The notes under the pieces are model-generated. The model ran no database searches. It had not been told where the DNA came from and saw nothing but the letters and a program-made list of their open reading frames with translations. Of a stretch of DNA of 11,262 nucleotides, positions 1-6,337 are shown piece after piece (the first letter of the stretch is position 1; each line of letters starts with the position of its first letter). A program made the position numbers and the translations under genes. The DNA lies in assembly GCA_018695085.1 (NCBI GenBank), contig JABHOU010000031.1, positions 1-11,262 of the forward strand, given 5' to 3'. Source of the DNA: Opitutia bacterium. Its GTDB lineage: Bacteria > Verrucomicrobiota > Verrucomicrobiia > Opitutales > Seribacteraceae.

Positions 1-150
1 CAATCCCATGCCTCGGAGACTAGGATCGACACCTAGGATACGCCCCGAGTAGGGAACCTTTTTGAGAAGAGCCTTGGGATCGATCGCGGTAGCCGCCCTG
101 CCCTTTCCCGCCAAATGTTCGGCCCAAAGTTTTCGCGAGCTTCTTGCCAT
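1..150 (-). CDS. ruvC: RuvC Holliday-junction endonuclease, N-terminal part (cut by window edge)
   Basis: RuvC is the nuclease that cuts Holliday junctions together with the RuvAB branch-migration motor. Only the first 50 codons are visible, read on the minus strand from ATG at 148-150; the gene continues beyond base 1. The decisive stretch is RILGVDPSLRGMGL at residues 37-50, the first beta strand of the RNase H-like fold, in which D42 corresponds to the first catalytic Asp (Asp7 in E. coli). About 36 residues precede it (rich in K/R, containing AIDPKALLKKVPYSG), whereas E. coli RuvC starts almost at this strand. I have the impression that verrucomicrobial RuvCs carry such an extension, but this is from memory. 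The ATG lies 9 nt after the tauE-like stop, separated by CTTTTTTTT with no purine-rich ribosome site, so translation may depend on coupling. A start nearer the fold cannot be excluded. The remaining catalytic residues are outside the window. Confidence 0.85.
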   Translation of the reverse strand, partial: MARSSRKLWAEHLAGKGRAATAIDPKALLKKVPYSGRILGVDPSLRGMGL

Positions 151-159
151 AAAAAAAAG

Positions 160-954
160 CTAGAACACCATGCGGAGTCCGGCGAGGACAATAAAGAACC
201 AGACCAATCCCTCGAAAAGCTTCTGGTTTATGCGACGAACGACTAGAGGGGCGATCGCGGCCCCGATCACGGCGGGAATGAACATCCACCAACTGACGGA
301 CATCGACTCGAGGGTGATGATCTCGAGATCTATCATCAAGGGAACCTTGGAAACGTTCACTATGAGGAATAACCAGGCAGAGGTGCCGATGAAGGCGTAC
401 TTGGGTAAAGCCATGGCCAAAAGGTATAGCTGAGCCACGGGGCCGGCGGCATTGGCAAGCATGGTGGCGACGCCCCCGAGCAAGCCGAGAAAGGCCCCAA
501 GGGCGAGTGAACTTCGGGTATTTTGACCGCCTGCAGCGTCTCCCTTGCGTTTTCGTCGCCACTTCATGGTGAAGTGCATGGCAGTCATGGAAAGAAGGAT
601 GAGACCGATCAGAACCTTTAAGAGGGACACCCTCTCGTCGTTTGCCTGAAAGAAACCGAAGACCTTCCACCCAACAAGGATTCCGATGATGAAAAAGGGA
701 AGAAGACGGGCGATGAACTTCCATTCGGCATGGCGACGATAGACGATGGTGGCGGTGACGTCGGCCGAGATAAGTACGGGCAAGAGCAAACCCACGGAAA
801 GAGGCACACCAGCCAAGCCCAAGGCATCCTCGAGGACGAGAGCGTAGATGGCCACGGTGAGGTTTCCCGCACCGGGGAGACCGCCCTTGCTCATGCCCAT
901 GATGAGGGCTCCAAAGGCGAGCAGAGACCAGTGAGTGACGGTTAGGGATTCCAT
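160..954 (-). CDS. TauE/SafE family membrane permease
   Basis: A 264-residue, strongly hydrophobic polytopic protein of the TauE/SafE (DUF81) family, whose characterised members export or import sulfur-containing or organic anions such as sulfite, sulfoacetate or taurine-derived products. The glycine-rich motif after the first helix (GMSKGGLPGAGN, about residues 20-31) and its counterpart in the second half (LGLLGGVATMLANAAGP, about 155-171) show the duplicated architecture of the family. Roughly seven to eight membrane segments are apparent, with a basic loop (KWRRKRKG) in the middle. The length is normal. It starts 17 nt after the recF stop and ends 9 nt before ruvC, so it is inserted between two DNA-repair genes. 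No good ribosome site precedes the ATG. The substrate cannot be inferred; a link to sulfur through the nearby cysteine desulfurase would be speculation. Confidence 0.85.
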   Translation of the reverse strand: MESLTVTHWSLLAFGALIMGMSKGGLPGAGNLTVAIYALVLEDALGLAGVPLSVGLLLPVLISADVTATIVYRRHAEWKFIARLLPFFIIGILVGWKVFGFFQANDERVSLLKVLIGLILLSMTAMHFTMKWRRKRKGDAAGGQNTRSSLALGAFLGLLGGVATMLANAAGPVAQLYLLAMALPKYAFIGTSAWLFLIVNVSKVPLMIDLEIITLESMSVSWWMFIPAVIGAAIAPLVVRRINQKLFEGLVWFFIVLAGLRMVF

Positions 955-971
955 GAGAAAGCAAGCGGATT

Positions 972-2054
972 TCAGGAAAGCTCGAAGGTTCCGGCGTTAA
1001 CGCAAAAAACTTCCCATGCCTCGGGATCACCGGATTCCGCAGGGTGAACGGTTCCAGTTGCGAAGACCTGAGCGTCATCGGGAAGGAGTTTGTGAAAATT
1101 GGCCTTTCGCTCCGCGTCGAGTTCTCCGAGGGCATCGTCGAGGAGCAAGATGGGAACCGTTCCGCAAATGTTCCGAAGAAAAGAAAACTCGGCCAAGCGC
1201 AAGGCGAGCACAAGTCCGCGTTGCTGCCCCTCGGAAGCGAGGTGGCGGGCATCTCGAGAATCTAGCAAGAATCGAAAATCGTCGCGGTGTGGTCCCCTTG
1301 GGGTGGACCCGAGGATGCGATCCCGTTCTCGTCCGGCAAGGTATCGATCGGCGATGGTTGCGTGGTCGGCGGCTTCCAGATCCGGTTTGTACCCGAGAGA
1401 GGCTTCCTCACGACTAGAGGAAATAGTGGCGTAACGCTCGGCCAAAAGGCCGGACAGCTCGGGCAATGCCTCGCGACGCAAGCGAGTGAGCTCCACGGCA
1501 GCGGGGATGAGGGCAGCCTCGAAGGCATCCAGTTCGGCATCAACGCCGCCACGCTTGAGGAGGGCGTTGCGCTCACGGAGACAGCGGTGGTAGTTTCGCA
1601 AAGTATCGAAGTAAGCGGAAGAGGACGTCGACAGGGTGACGTCTAGCCAGCGACGCCGTTCGGCGGGCCCGTCGCGGACGAGCCTGAAATCCCGAGAAGA
1701 CAGAACGACGGAAGGGAAACGACCGACGTAATCCGCCAAGCGAGTAATCCGTTCCCCGTCTAGTTCGACATGTTTGGCGCCTTTGGAATCGAGACGAAGG
1801 AGAACTTCGCTCTCGTTGCCGTCATCGCCTTGAAATCGGTGGAAAAGGCTGGACTCGGAAGAGTCGTGCCTGACGAGGCTCTCGGTACCGCCAAACCGAA
1901 AGGAACGAAGAACGCCCGCAAAAGCAATGGCCTCAAGCAAGTTTGTCTTTCCCTGCCCGTTGGGTCCCAAGAAAAAGGTTCGTTGCCCCGAAAAGCTCAA
2001 GGCGGCGGCTTCCACGTTGCGGAAGTTCTCCAAGTTAAGAGCGAGAAGACGCAC
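972..2054 (-). CDS. recF: DNA replication/repair protein RecF
   Basis: RecF is the SMC-like ATPase of the RecFOR pathway, which helps load RecA at gaps in single-stranded DNA. With the chosen GTG start the protein has 360 residues, the usual RecF length. It begins MRLLALNLENFRNV, the typical first strand. Walker A is GPNGQGKTNLLEAI at 30-43, the conserved GPHRDDF at 254-260, the ABC-type signature SEGQQR at 274-279 and Walker B ILLLDD at 302-307, followed by the D-loop region GELDAERK. The reading frame is open up to an ATG at 2129 (385 residues), but those 25 extra residues would overlap the cysteine desulfurase gene and do not resemble RecF. The GTG at 2052-2054 lies 7 nt past that gene's stop, and neither start has a clear Shine-Dalgarno. 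recO is also in this cluster, but recR is not in the window. Confidence 0.95.
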   Translation of the reverse strand: MRLLALNLENFRNVEAAALSFSGQRTFFLGPNGQGKTNLLEAIAFAGVLRSFRFGGTESLVRHDSSESSLFHRFQGDDGNESEVLLRLDSKGAKHVELDGERITRLADYVGRFPSVVLSSRDFRLVRDGPAERRRWLDVTLSTSSSAYFDTLRNYHRCLRERNALLKRGGVDAELDAFEAALIPAAVELTRLRREALPELSGLLAERYATISSSREEASLGYKPDLEAADHATIADRYLAGRERDRILGSTPRGPHRDDFRFLLDSRDARHLASEGQQRGLVLALRLAEFSFLRNICGTVPILLLDDALGELDAERKANFHKLLPDDAQVFATGTVHPAESGDPEAWEVFCVNAGTFELS

Positions 2055-2061
2055 GGTAAGA

Positions 2062-3201
2062 CTAGATCGAGACGACCTCGGAGGAAGACGAATCGGCTCG
2101 GAGCTCGGCATAAGCGAGACGAAAAGCATCGGCGAGACCGGACCATTCGGCGGGCGTGGTTTCGCGAGAACCGCTAACCCTTACGACCCGTCGGGCTTGC
2201 TCGGGAGAAAGGCCCATTGCCGCCGAAACGTGAGAAGGGCCATCCTTGCCCGTGGCGCAAGCGGAACCAGTAGACACCTCGTGACCTATTTTCTCCAACT
2301 TCCCGACCCAGCGAAGGTTGTCGAATCTCGGCATGAGAAGGGCGGAGACATTCCAAAGGCGTGAGACGTTTTCCCCAAGTACCTCGATGCCGGGGATGGA
2401 GGCGCGGAGGGATTCCTCAAACGCGTTGCGAGCTTCCTCAAGAATGGGCGACCCGACAAAGGATTCGGATTCCTCCAAGGCAGCTAGCATGGCGGCCACT
2501 CCGGGAAAGTTTTCAGTTCCGGCTCGGCTTCCCCCCTCCTGTTCACCTCCAACGATAAAACTGAATTCGGCCGGGGACTTAAGGATTCCCACGCCCTTGA
2601 GACCTCCGAATTTGTGGGCGCTGGCGGAAAGGTAATCGCAGACATCCCATTGGCCGGAAGGAAGTTTCCCGACCCACTGAGTGGCGTCGCTGTGAAAGGG
2701 AACCCCATGAGCCCTGCACATGCCAGCTATCTTTTCCCACGGCTGGATGACTCCGGTCTCGTTGTTCGCCGCCATGACAGAGACGAGAGCGACTTCACTT
2801 GCATCGAGTATGGGGGCAAGAGTGGAAGGTTCGACGATCCCTGAGCCATCGGCAGGAAGCTCGTCAACCCGACCGGAGAAGTAGCGATTCGCCGACTCGC
2901 GCACGCTCGGGTGCTCAACGGGAGAAAGCAGGACACGGGCTTGCCTGGAGGAGGCTCGAGAGATGTGAGAAAAAATCGCGTTGTTGGACTCGGTGGCACC
3001 GGACGTGAAGGAAACCGTGTCGGGGGATACCCCAAGACAGGCAGCCAGCTTTTCACGAGCGAGAGCGAGCTTTACCCGAACGCGAGCGGCAAACGAGGAG
3101 GGTGCCGAAGGGTTACGCCAATCCTCGGAAAGTGCTTCCGAATGGGCGGCTAAGGCGACCTCGCAGGGACGGTTAGTCGCGTTGTTGTCGAAGTAGGCCA
3201 T
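2062..3201 (-). CDS. cysteine desulfurase (NifS/IscS-like, class V aminotransferase fold)
   Basis: A PLP enzyme of 379 residues that takes sulfur from L-cysteine as a persulfide for Fe-S clusters, thiolated tRNA or cofactors. It begins with AYFDNNATN, the usual N-terminal motif. It has GATESNN (68-74) for the cofactor phosphate, HPSV (97-100) and ANNETG (145-150). H170-S-D172 holds the Asp that contacts the pyridine nitrogen. SAHKFGG (194-200) contains the Schiff-base lysine K197, and GGEQEGGSRAGTEN (218-231) follows. The mobile catalytic cysteine is C315 in STGSACAT. The end (RVSGSRETT) is close to but not identical with the common RxSLGRxTT pattern. The frame is open to a TTG at 3228, but ATG at 3201 has a perfect GGAGG eight bases upstream and starts at the conserved motif. 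No IscU/NifU scaffold is adjacent, so the sulfur acceptor is unknown. NifS-, IscS- or tRNA-dedicated roles cannot be told apart. Confidence 0.93.
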   Translation of the reverse strand: MAYFDNNATNRPCEVALAAHSEALSEDWRNPSAPSSFAARVRVKLALAREKLAACLGVSPDTVSFTSGATESNNAIFSHISRASSRQARVLLSPVEHPSVRESANRYFSGRVDELPADGSGIVEPSTLAPILDASEVALVSVMAANNETGVIQPWEKIAGMCRAHGVPFHSDATQWVGKLPSGQWDVCDYLSASAHKFGGLKGVGILKSPAEFSFIVGGEQEGGSRAGTENFPGVAAMLAALEESESFVGSPILEEARNAFEESLRASIPGIEVLGENVSRLWNVSALLMPRFDNLRWVGKLEKIGHEVSTGSACATGKDGPSHVSAAMGLSPEQARRVVRVSGSRETTPAEWSGLADAFRLAYAELRADSSSSEVVSI

Positions 3202-3209
3202 GCCCGGTG

Positions 3210-3214
3210 CCTCC
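3210..3214 (-). promoter_or_regulatory. Shine-Dalgarno GGAGG that fixes the cysteine desulfurase start
   Basis: On the minus strand GGAGG is followed by eight bases and then ATG at 3201. It is one of the few strong ribosome-binding sites in this cluster. It lies within the 23-nt gap after the LysM-protein stop and decides for the ATG at 3201 over the in-frame TTG at 3228. Confidence 0.8.
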
Positions 3215-3224
3215 AGACCTCGAC

Positions 3225-3980
3225 TCAAGGAGCGGGACGAGGAGGAATACGAAGCTTTTGTCCGATCTTGAGACTCCTTTTGTTGATCAAAACGTCACGG
3301 TTCGCGTTGAAAATGAGGTCTATGTGAGCAGAGTCACCATAAAACTTCCTGCTAATTGCATAGAGGCTGTCCCCTTGCTGGACGACGTGCGTGCGGGGCA
3401 CGGATGGCTCAGGTGGTTTCGCCGGGACCAGAGGAACGGCAGGTGAAGCAGAGGGCGTGGAAGCACTAGGAGATTGCACGGTGTCAGTCGTCTCGAGAGG
3501 CAACCCGAGCCGAACACGCATATCGGACAATTCGCGTTTGAGACGATTGTTTTCCTCTCTCAGACCTAGAGCTTCAAGATGCTCGACGTAAGGCTCCCCC
3601 GGCAATTTGCGAATGATCTCACGTTCGGCAGTGACAATGAGCTGTTCCACAGTGGCCGCTTCCTTGGATTCGGGAGATAGTTGGAGAAAGCGACGATAGT
3701 GGTAAATGGCGGCTACGGGATCGCGACGAGAGTCGAGCTTCATCAGGAGGCGCCCCACCTCGATATGGGACTGAGGAGACTGGACGATCCTCCGAGTGAC
3801 GGATAGAAATTCGTCGAGAGCTTCCTCCTCGTTTCCTTGCCGCAGGTGGGCTCGACCTCGGTCGTAGGCACTATCGTTTTCCTCAATTCCCGGCAGATCG
3901 GAAGAACCGCAACCGGAACACAAGAAGGAGAATGCGCCAACAAGCGCGTGGAGGAGAATTGGGAGTGAACTTATTTTCAT
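3225..3980 (-). CDS. secreted or lipid-anchored TPR / coiled-coil / LysM protein
   Basis: A 251-residue envelope protein. Residues 1-23 form a signal peptide (K2, then a hydrophobic stretch) ending in LCSGC, which suggests lipid attachment at C24, although the -3 position is Cys instead of the usual Leu. Residues about 37-125 are helical and TPR-like (AYDRGRAHLRQGNEEEALDEF, then a second repeat around AAIYHYRRFLQLSPES). Residues 131-160 form a short leucine-rich coiled coil, 165-195 a Pro/Ser/Ala/Val linker, and 197-247 a LysM domain (HVVQQGDSLYAISRKFYGD ... LKIGQKLRIP), which binds peptidoglycan N-acetylglucosamine chains. The start is ATG at 3980 because it overlaps the YjbQ stop as ATGA, implying translational coupling, and gives a clean signal peptide; upstream in-frame ATG 3992 is possible. 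The family's exact function is unknown; an envelope scaffold or cell-wall role is inferred. Confidence 0.85.
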   Translation of the reverse strand: MKISSLPILLHALVGAFSFLCSGCGSSDLPGIEENDSAYDRGRAHLRQGNEEEALDEFLSVTRRIVQSPQSHIEVGRLLMKLDSRRDPVAAIYHYRRFLQLSPESKEAATVEQLIVTAEREIIRKLPGEPYVEHLEALGLREENNRLKRELSDMRVRLGLPLETTDTVQSPSASTPSASPAVPLVPAKPPEPSVPRTHVVQQGDSLYAISRKFYGDSAHIDLIFNANRDVLINKRSLKIGQKLRIPPRPAP

Positions 3981-4396
3981 TCGCCGACGCATGTGAGTGT
4001 GATTTTTCGGGAATGAGGCGCTACGCGGTGTTCCCAAAGAAAGATTCCTTGCCAAGTACCAAGCAGAAGCCGACCGTTGGCAAATGGAATCGTTTCGCTC
4101 GAACGCGTAAGGGCCATCTTGATGTGAGAAGGCATGTCGTCGGGGCCTTCGTAGGTATGAATGAAATGAGGGTAGTCATCAGGAACCAACTCGTCCATAA
4201 AGCGTTCGAGGTCTCGCCTAGCCGTGGGGTCGGCATTTTCCATTAGAACGAGACTGCAACTGGTATGACGAACAAATACGGAAGCAAGCCCATCGGTGAG
4301 GCCCGATTCGCGCACGCCTTCCGCCACCTCGCCGGTGATTTCGTAAGTCCCCTTCCCTGAGGATTGCATTAAGATTTCCTTACGATAAATGCCCAT
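3977..4396 (-). CDS. YjbQ / UPF0047 family protein
   Basis: A 139-residue protein covering the whole YjbQ (UPF0047) family. Recognisable blocks are VRHTSCSLVLMENADPT (42-58), with the conserved HTS and N-D residues, RRDLERFMDELVP (60-72), the near-invariant YEGPDDMPSHIK (82-93) and GTWQGIFLWEHR (113-124), with PHSRK close to the end. The conserved His residues of these blocks form the presumed metal or active site. Some family members have shown a weak thiamine phosphate synthase activity, but the physiological role is not settled. The chosen ATG at 4396 aligns with the E. coli YjbQ start; a second ATG at 4369 has a better AAGGA upstream but would cut into the family's first strand. A 60-nt gap separates it from recO, the widest gap in the minus-strand run. 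Its stop overlaps the next gene as ATGA. Confidence 0.9.
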   Translation of the reverse strand: MGIYRKEILMQSSGKGTYEITGEVAEGVRESGLTDGLASVFVRHTSCSLVLMENADPTARRDLERFMDELVPDDYPHFIHTYEGPDDMPSHIKMALTRSSETIPFANGRLLLGTWQGIFLWEHRVAPHSRKITLTCVGE

Positions 4397-4456
4397 GTTG
4401 AGGTTTCTCGATAGTTAAGTAGCCGAATCTTTGCAAGATCGTAGGGCGAATATCAT
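4397..4456 (-). other. 60-nt gap between recO and yjbQ-like gene
   Basis: This is the longest non-coding gap inside the minus-strand run. It contains a small inverted repeat (ATCTT, 3 bases, AAGAT) near 4426-4439 that is too short to be a convincing terminator, with no U-tract. A TTGCAA with a TATCGA 17 bases downstream might serve as a weak internal promoter, but the -10 match is poor. I see no clear regulatory element. Confidence 0.35.
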
Positions 4457-5074
4457 TCAGCAACGCAGTTCGGTCTCCGCGTTGAGCCAAAGTCTTAGGG
4501 ATTCCAGTATTTCCTCGGTCGCACACTCTTCTTGGACAAGATCCCGCAAGGGAACGTTCAGGGTTTCGGCAGCATTCTGTTTCCGGTCAAGGGGCAAGGA
4601 TTGCCACCAGGCTTCCTTTACGGGATAACCCTCGACCCGAGCAAATCGGTAAATGGCTTTCAAGTAAACTGCGACAGGCGAATATCCTGCCACAAGAGAA
4701 TCCAGAGCATCAGCAAGAAGTTTGGCCGCCGGAGCGGGTTCGGCCAGGTGCGCGCCGTTTCGCTGATACAGGAGAGACAGGGCGGAAGCTGTCTCGAGAC
4801 GCGACTGACCACGGGCTAACTCGGGGCGACGAGTTAACAGGCGCCACTCGGAAACGAAGGATACGGAATCGCTTCCGGTTCGTGGACGACTGAGTCGTAA
4901 TTCAACCTCGTCAAAAAGATCGGGCAAAGAGCCCGAAGCTCGCTTGGAAGCTAAACGCTTATAGACGAGAACGAGGCCTTCGTCGGAAGAGAATACACGA
5001 ATACGGAGGCTACCCTCCCCGCTTTCCTCCCGACTGAGGACAACACCTTGGAGGGTACGGATAGGCGAGGCCAT
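4457..5074 (-). CDS. recO: DNA repair protein RecO
   Basis: RecO anneals DNA and, with RecR, displaces SSB so RecA can load; RecF is encoded further along this same run. The 205-residue product begins with the RecO OB-fold: GVVLSREESGEGSLRIRVFSSDEGL (10-34) followed by VYKRLASKR, the family's basic segment. The C-terminal helical domain is recognisable from the LETASALSLLY and LLADALDSL segments. It is somewhat shorter than E. coli RecO (about 242 residues) and lacks a Cys4 zinc finger, as E. coli RecO does. The assignment rests on the N-terminal pattern and on length, since RecO sequences are poorly conserved. The ATG follows the DUF502 stop without a gap (TGAATG on the minus strand), so the two genes are probably translationally coupled. 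Confidence 0.78.
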   Translation of the reverse strand: MASPIRTLQGVVLSREESGEGSLRIRVFSSDEGLVLVYKRLASKRASGSLPDLFDEVELRLSRPRTGSDSVSFVSEWRLLTRRPELARGQSRLETASALSLLYQRNGAHLAEPAPAAKLLADALDSLVAGYSPVAVYLKAIYRFARVEGYPVKEAWWQSLPLDRKQNAAETLNVPLRDLVQEECATEEILESLRLWLNAETELRC

Positions 5075-5815
5075 TCAGGAAGAATCAGGTTCGTTTTTTC
5101 GGGTTCGCGAACGAGACCGCTTTGGACGTTCCTTTTTGACGGAAGCTGCAGGCAAGGACTTGGCGGAACTTTTAGCCTTTTTCTTTACCTTGCTAGCATC
5201 GTATTCGGGAATGACCGCTCCACCCGAAATCAAAAGTTTCATGCCCTCGCCCAAGGACATGTCCATGCCGTAGACCTCTTCTCTGGGAACAAACAAGAGG
5301 AAACCGCTGGTCGGGTTGGGAGTGGTCGGAACGAAAACCGTGGTCAACTCACGGCCTATCACGGCTTCCGTCTCTCCGGCGGCATCGTTGGTAAGGAAAC
5401 CGATGGTGTAGCAACCCTTGCGCGGATACTCGACCATTACCACTTGATTGAAAACGGCTCGATTTTCTTTTCCGAAGGTATCCACGATTTGCTTCACCGT
5501 CCGATAAACGGTGCTAACGAAAGGCACCCTGCCCAAGATTTTCTCGGCAGAATTAATAAAGAATTTTCCCAATACGTAATTGGAAAGAAAGCCGAGAAAA
5601 GTGAGAGAAAGTACCCCCACCAATAGCCCAACCAAAGCCAGCAAAGTCTGTAAACCGAAGAAAAAGCTCTCTTCCTTGAGCCCCATCTCGATGGCAAAAC
5701 GCATTGCGGGCGTCTCAAACATCTCGAGCAAGAAATTGAGCACGAAGACGGTTGTGCCTAAAGGCAGGAAAATAAGAAGGCCTGTAAGGAAGGCGTTGCG
5801 AAATTTCTTTAACAT
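5075..5815 (-). CDS. DUF502 family inner-membrane protein with basic C-terminal tail
   Basis: A 246-residue member of the DUF502 family, widespread in bacteria and without an agreed molecular function. Two long hydrophobic segments (about 8-32 and 52-82) anchor it in the membrane. The soluble part carries the family's signatures: GRVPFVSTVYRTVKQI (95-110), VVMVEYPRKGCYTIGFLT (125-142) and the strongly conserved PTTPNPTSGFLLFVP (163-177), then MKLLISGGAV (192-201). From about residue 209 to the end the protein becomes a low-complexity tail dominated by Lys, Arg and Ser (KKKAKSSAKS, KKERPKRSRSRTRK), which goes beyond the conserved domain and is probably cytoplasmic and disordered. It starts 27 nt after the ybeY stop with no obvious Shine-Dalgarno, and its TGA abuts the recO ATG. 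Confidence 0.88.
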   Translation of the reverse strand: MLKKFRNAFLTGLLIFLPLGTTVFVLNFLLEMFETPAMRFAIEMGLKEESFFFGLQTLLALVGLLVGVLSLTFLGFLSNYVLGKFFINSAEKILGRVPFVSTVYRTVKQIVDTFGKENRAVFNQVVMVEYPRKGCYTIGFLTNDAAGETEAVIGRELTTVFVPTTPNPTSGFLLFVPREEVYGMDMSLGEGMKLLISGGAVIPEYDASKVKKKAKSSAKSLPAASVKKERPKRSRSRTRKNEPDSS

Positions 5816-5842
5816 CGAAGGAAACGAAAGTGGACCGAATGA

Positions 5843-6337
5843 CTATTCGTCAAGCGACTTCGGGGCGAGACGAAAATTGGGAATAAGGCCTGCTTTTTCG
5901 ATAGCGCCCATAGATTCCTGTTCAGCTTCTCGCATGAGTAAACGGTCTGCGTCTTCCATATCATCGAAACCCACGAGGTGAAGCCAGCCGTGGACGAGAT
6001 AAAGCGTGAGTTCACGCTCAAAGAGTTCGTTTCGAGCCAAGGCCTCCATTTCAGCTCGCTCTACGGAAACGCAGATTTCACCGACAAGACCATCGGATGC
6101 TTCGCCCGGGAAGGTTATAACGTCGGTCGGAGTGGAGTCTCCCAAAAAATCCGCATGAATAGAAGCTAACTCCGAATCGCTTAGGAATGCCAGAGAAAGC
6201 TCTCCCGCAAGCCCATGGCCAGAACGGGAAAAGTGAAGATGATCAAAAAGGGAGATGAGCGACTCGTTCGCAAAATCGAGTCGCTCAAACCGACTGTTTG
6301 CTTCAAGTCGAATCGGATTTTTCGGCATTCTCGACAT
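5843..6337 (-). CDS. ybeY: YbeY endoribonuclease / rRNA maturation factor
   Basis: YbeY is a metal-dependent single-strand endoribonuclease family needed for 16S rRNA 3'-end maturation and ribosome quality control in many bacteria. The 164-residue product has the family core: LSLAFLSDSELASIHADFLGDSTPTDVITFPGE (48-80), GEICVSVERA (86-95) and the metal site HGWLHLVGFDD (116-126). H116 and H120 match the first two ligands of HGxLHLxGYDH. The third ligand position is Asp126 instead of His, a substitution I recall from other lineages including Planctomycetes and Bacteroidetes. The gene overlaps the end of the HD-protein gene by 35 bp using ATG 6337 (short-spaced GAGG before it) or by 26 bp using ATG 6328. 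PhoH/YbeZ, a known YbeY partner, is two genes upstream in the same run. Confidence 0.93.
   Translation of the reverse strand: MSRMPKNPIRLEANSRFERLDFANESLISLFDHLHFSRSGHGLAGELSLAFLSDSELASIHADFLGDSTPTDVITFPGEASDGLVGEICVSVERAEMEALARNELFERELTLYLVHGWLHLVGFDDMEDADRLLMREAEQESMGAIEKAGLIPNFRLAPKSLDE

Noticed and set aside
20..1252. 410-codon open frame on the minus strand
   Set aside because: It runs out of frame through recF, the TauE-like gene and ruvC. Its product is rich in Arg, Ser, Pro and His with no family motif, as expected for a shadow of moderately GC-rich coding sequence.
2055..2129. 25-residue N-terminal extension of RecF from ATG 2129
   Set aside because: The extra residues overlap the desulfurase gene and are unlike RecF, whose first conserved strand starts exactly at the GTG at 2054.
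1770..2364. Overlapping plus-strand ORFs opposite recF and the desulfurase
   Set aside because: They lie antisense to strongly supported genes, have Arg/Lys/Gly-rich unfamiliar products and no ribosome site or neighbour that would support them.
4426..4439. Small inverted repeat ATCTT/AAGAT between recO and the yjbQ-like gene
   Set aside because: The stem is 5 bp with a 3-nt loop and no U-run, within chance expectation, so it is not called as a terminator.
5048..5626. 192-codon plus-strand ORF opposite the DUF502 gene
   Set aside because: It is antisense to a gene with clear family signatures, and no recognisable domain is visible in its product.
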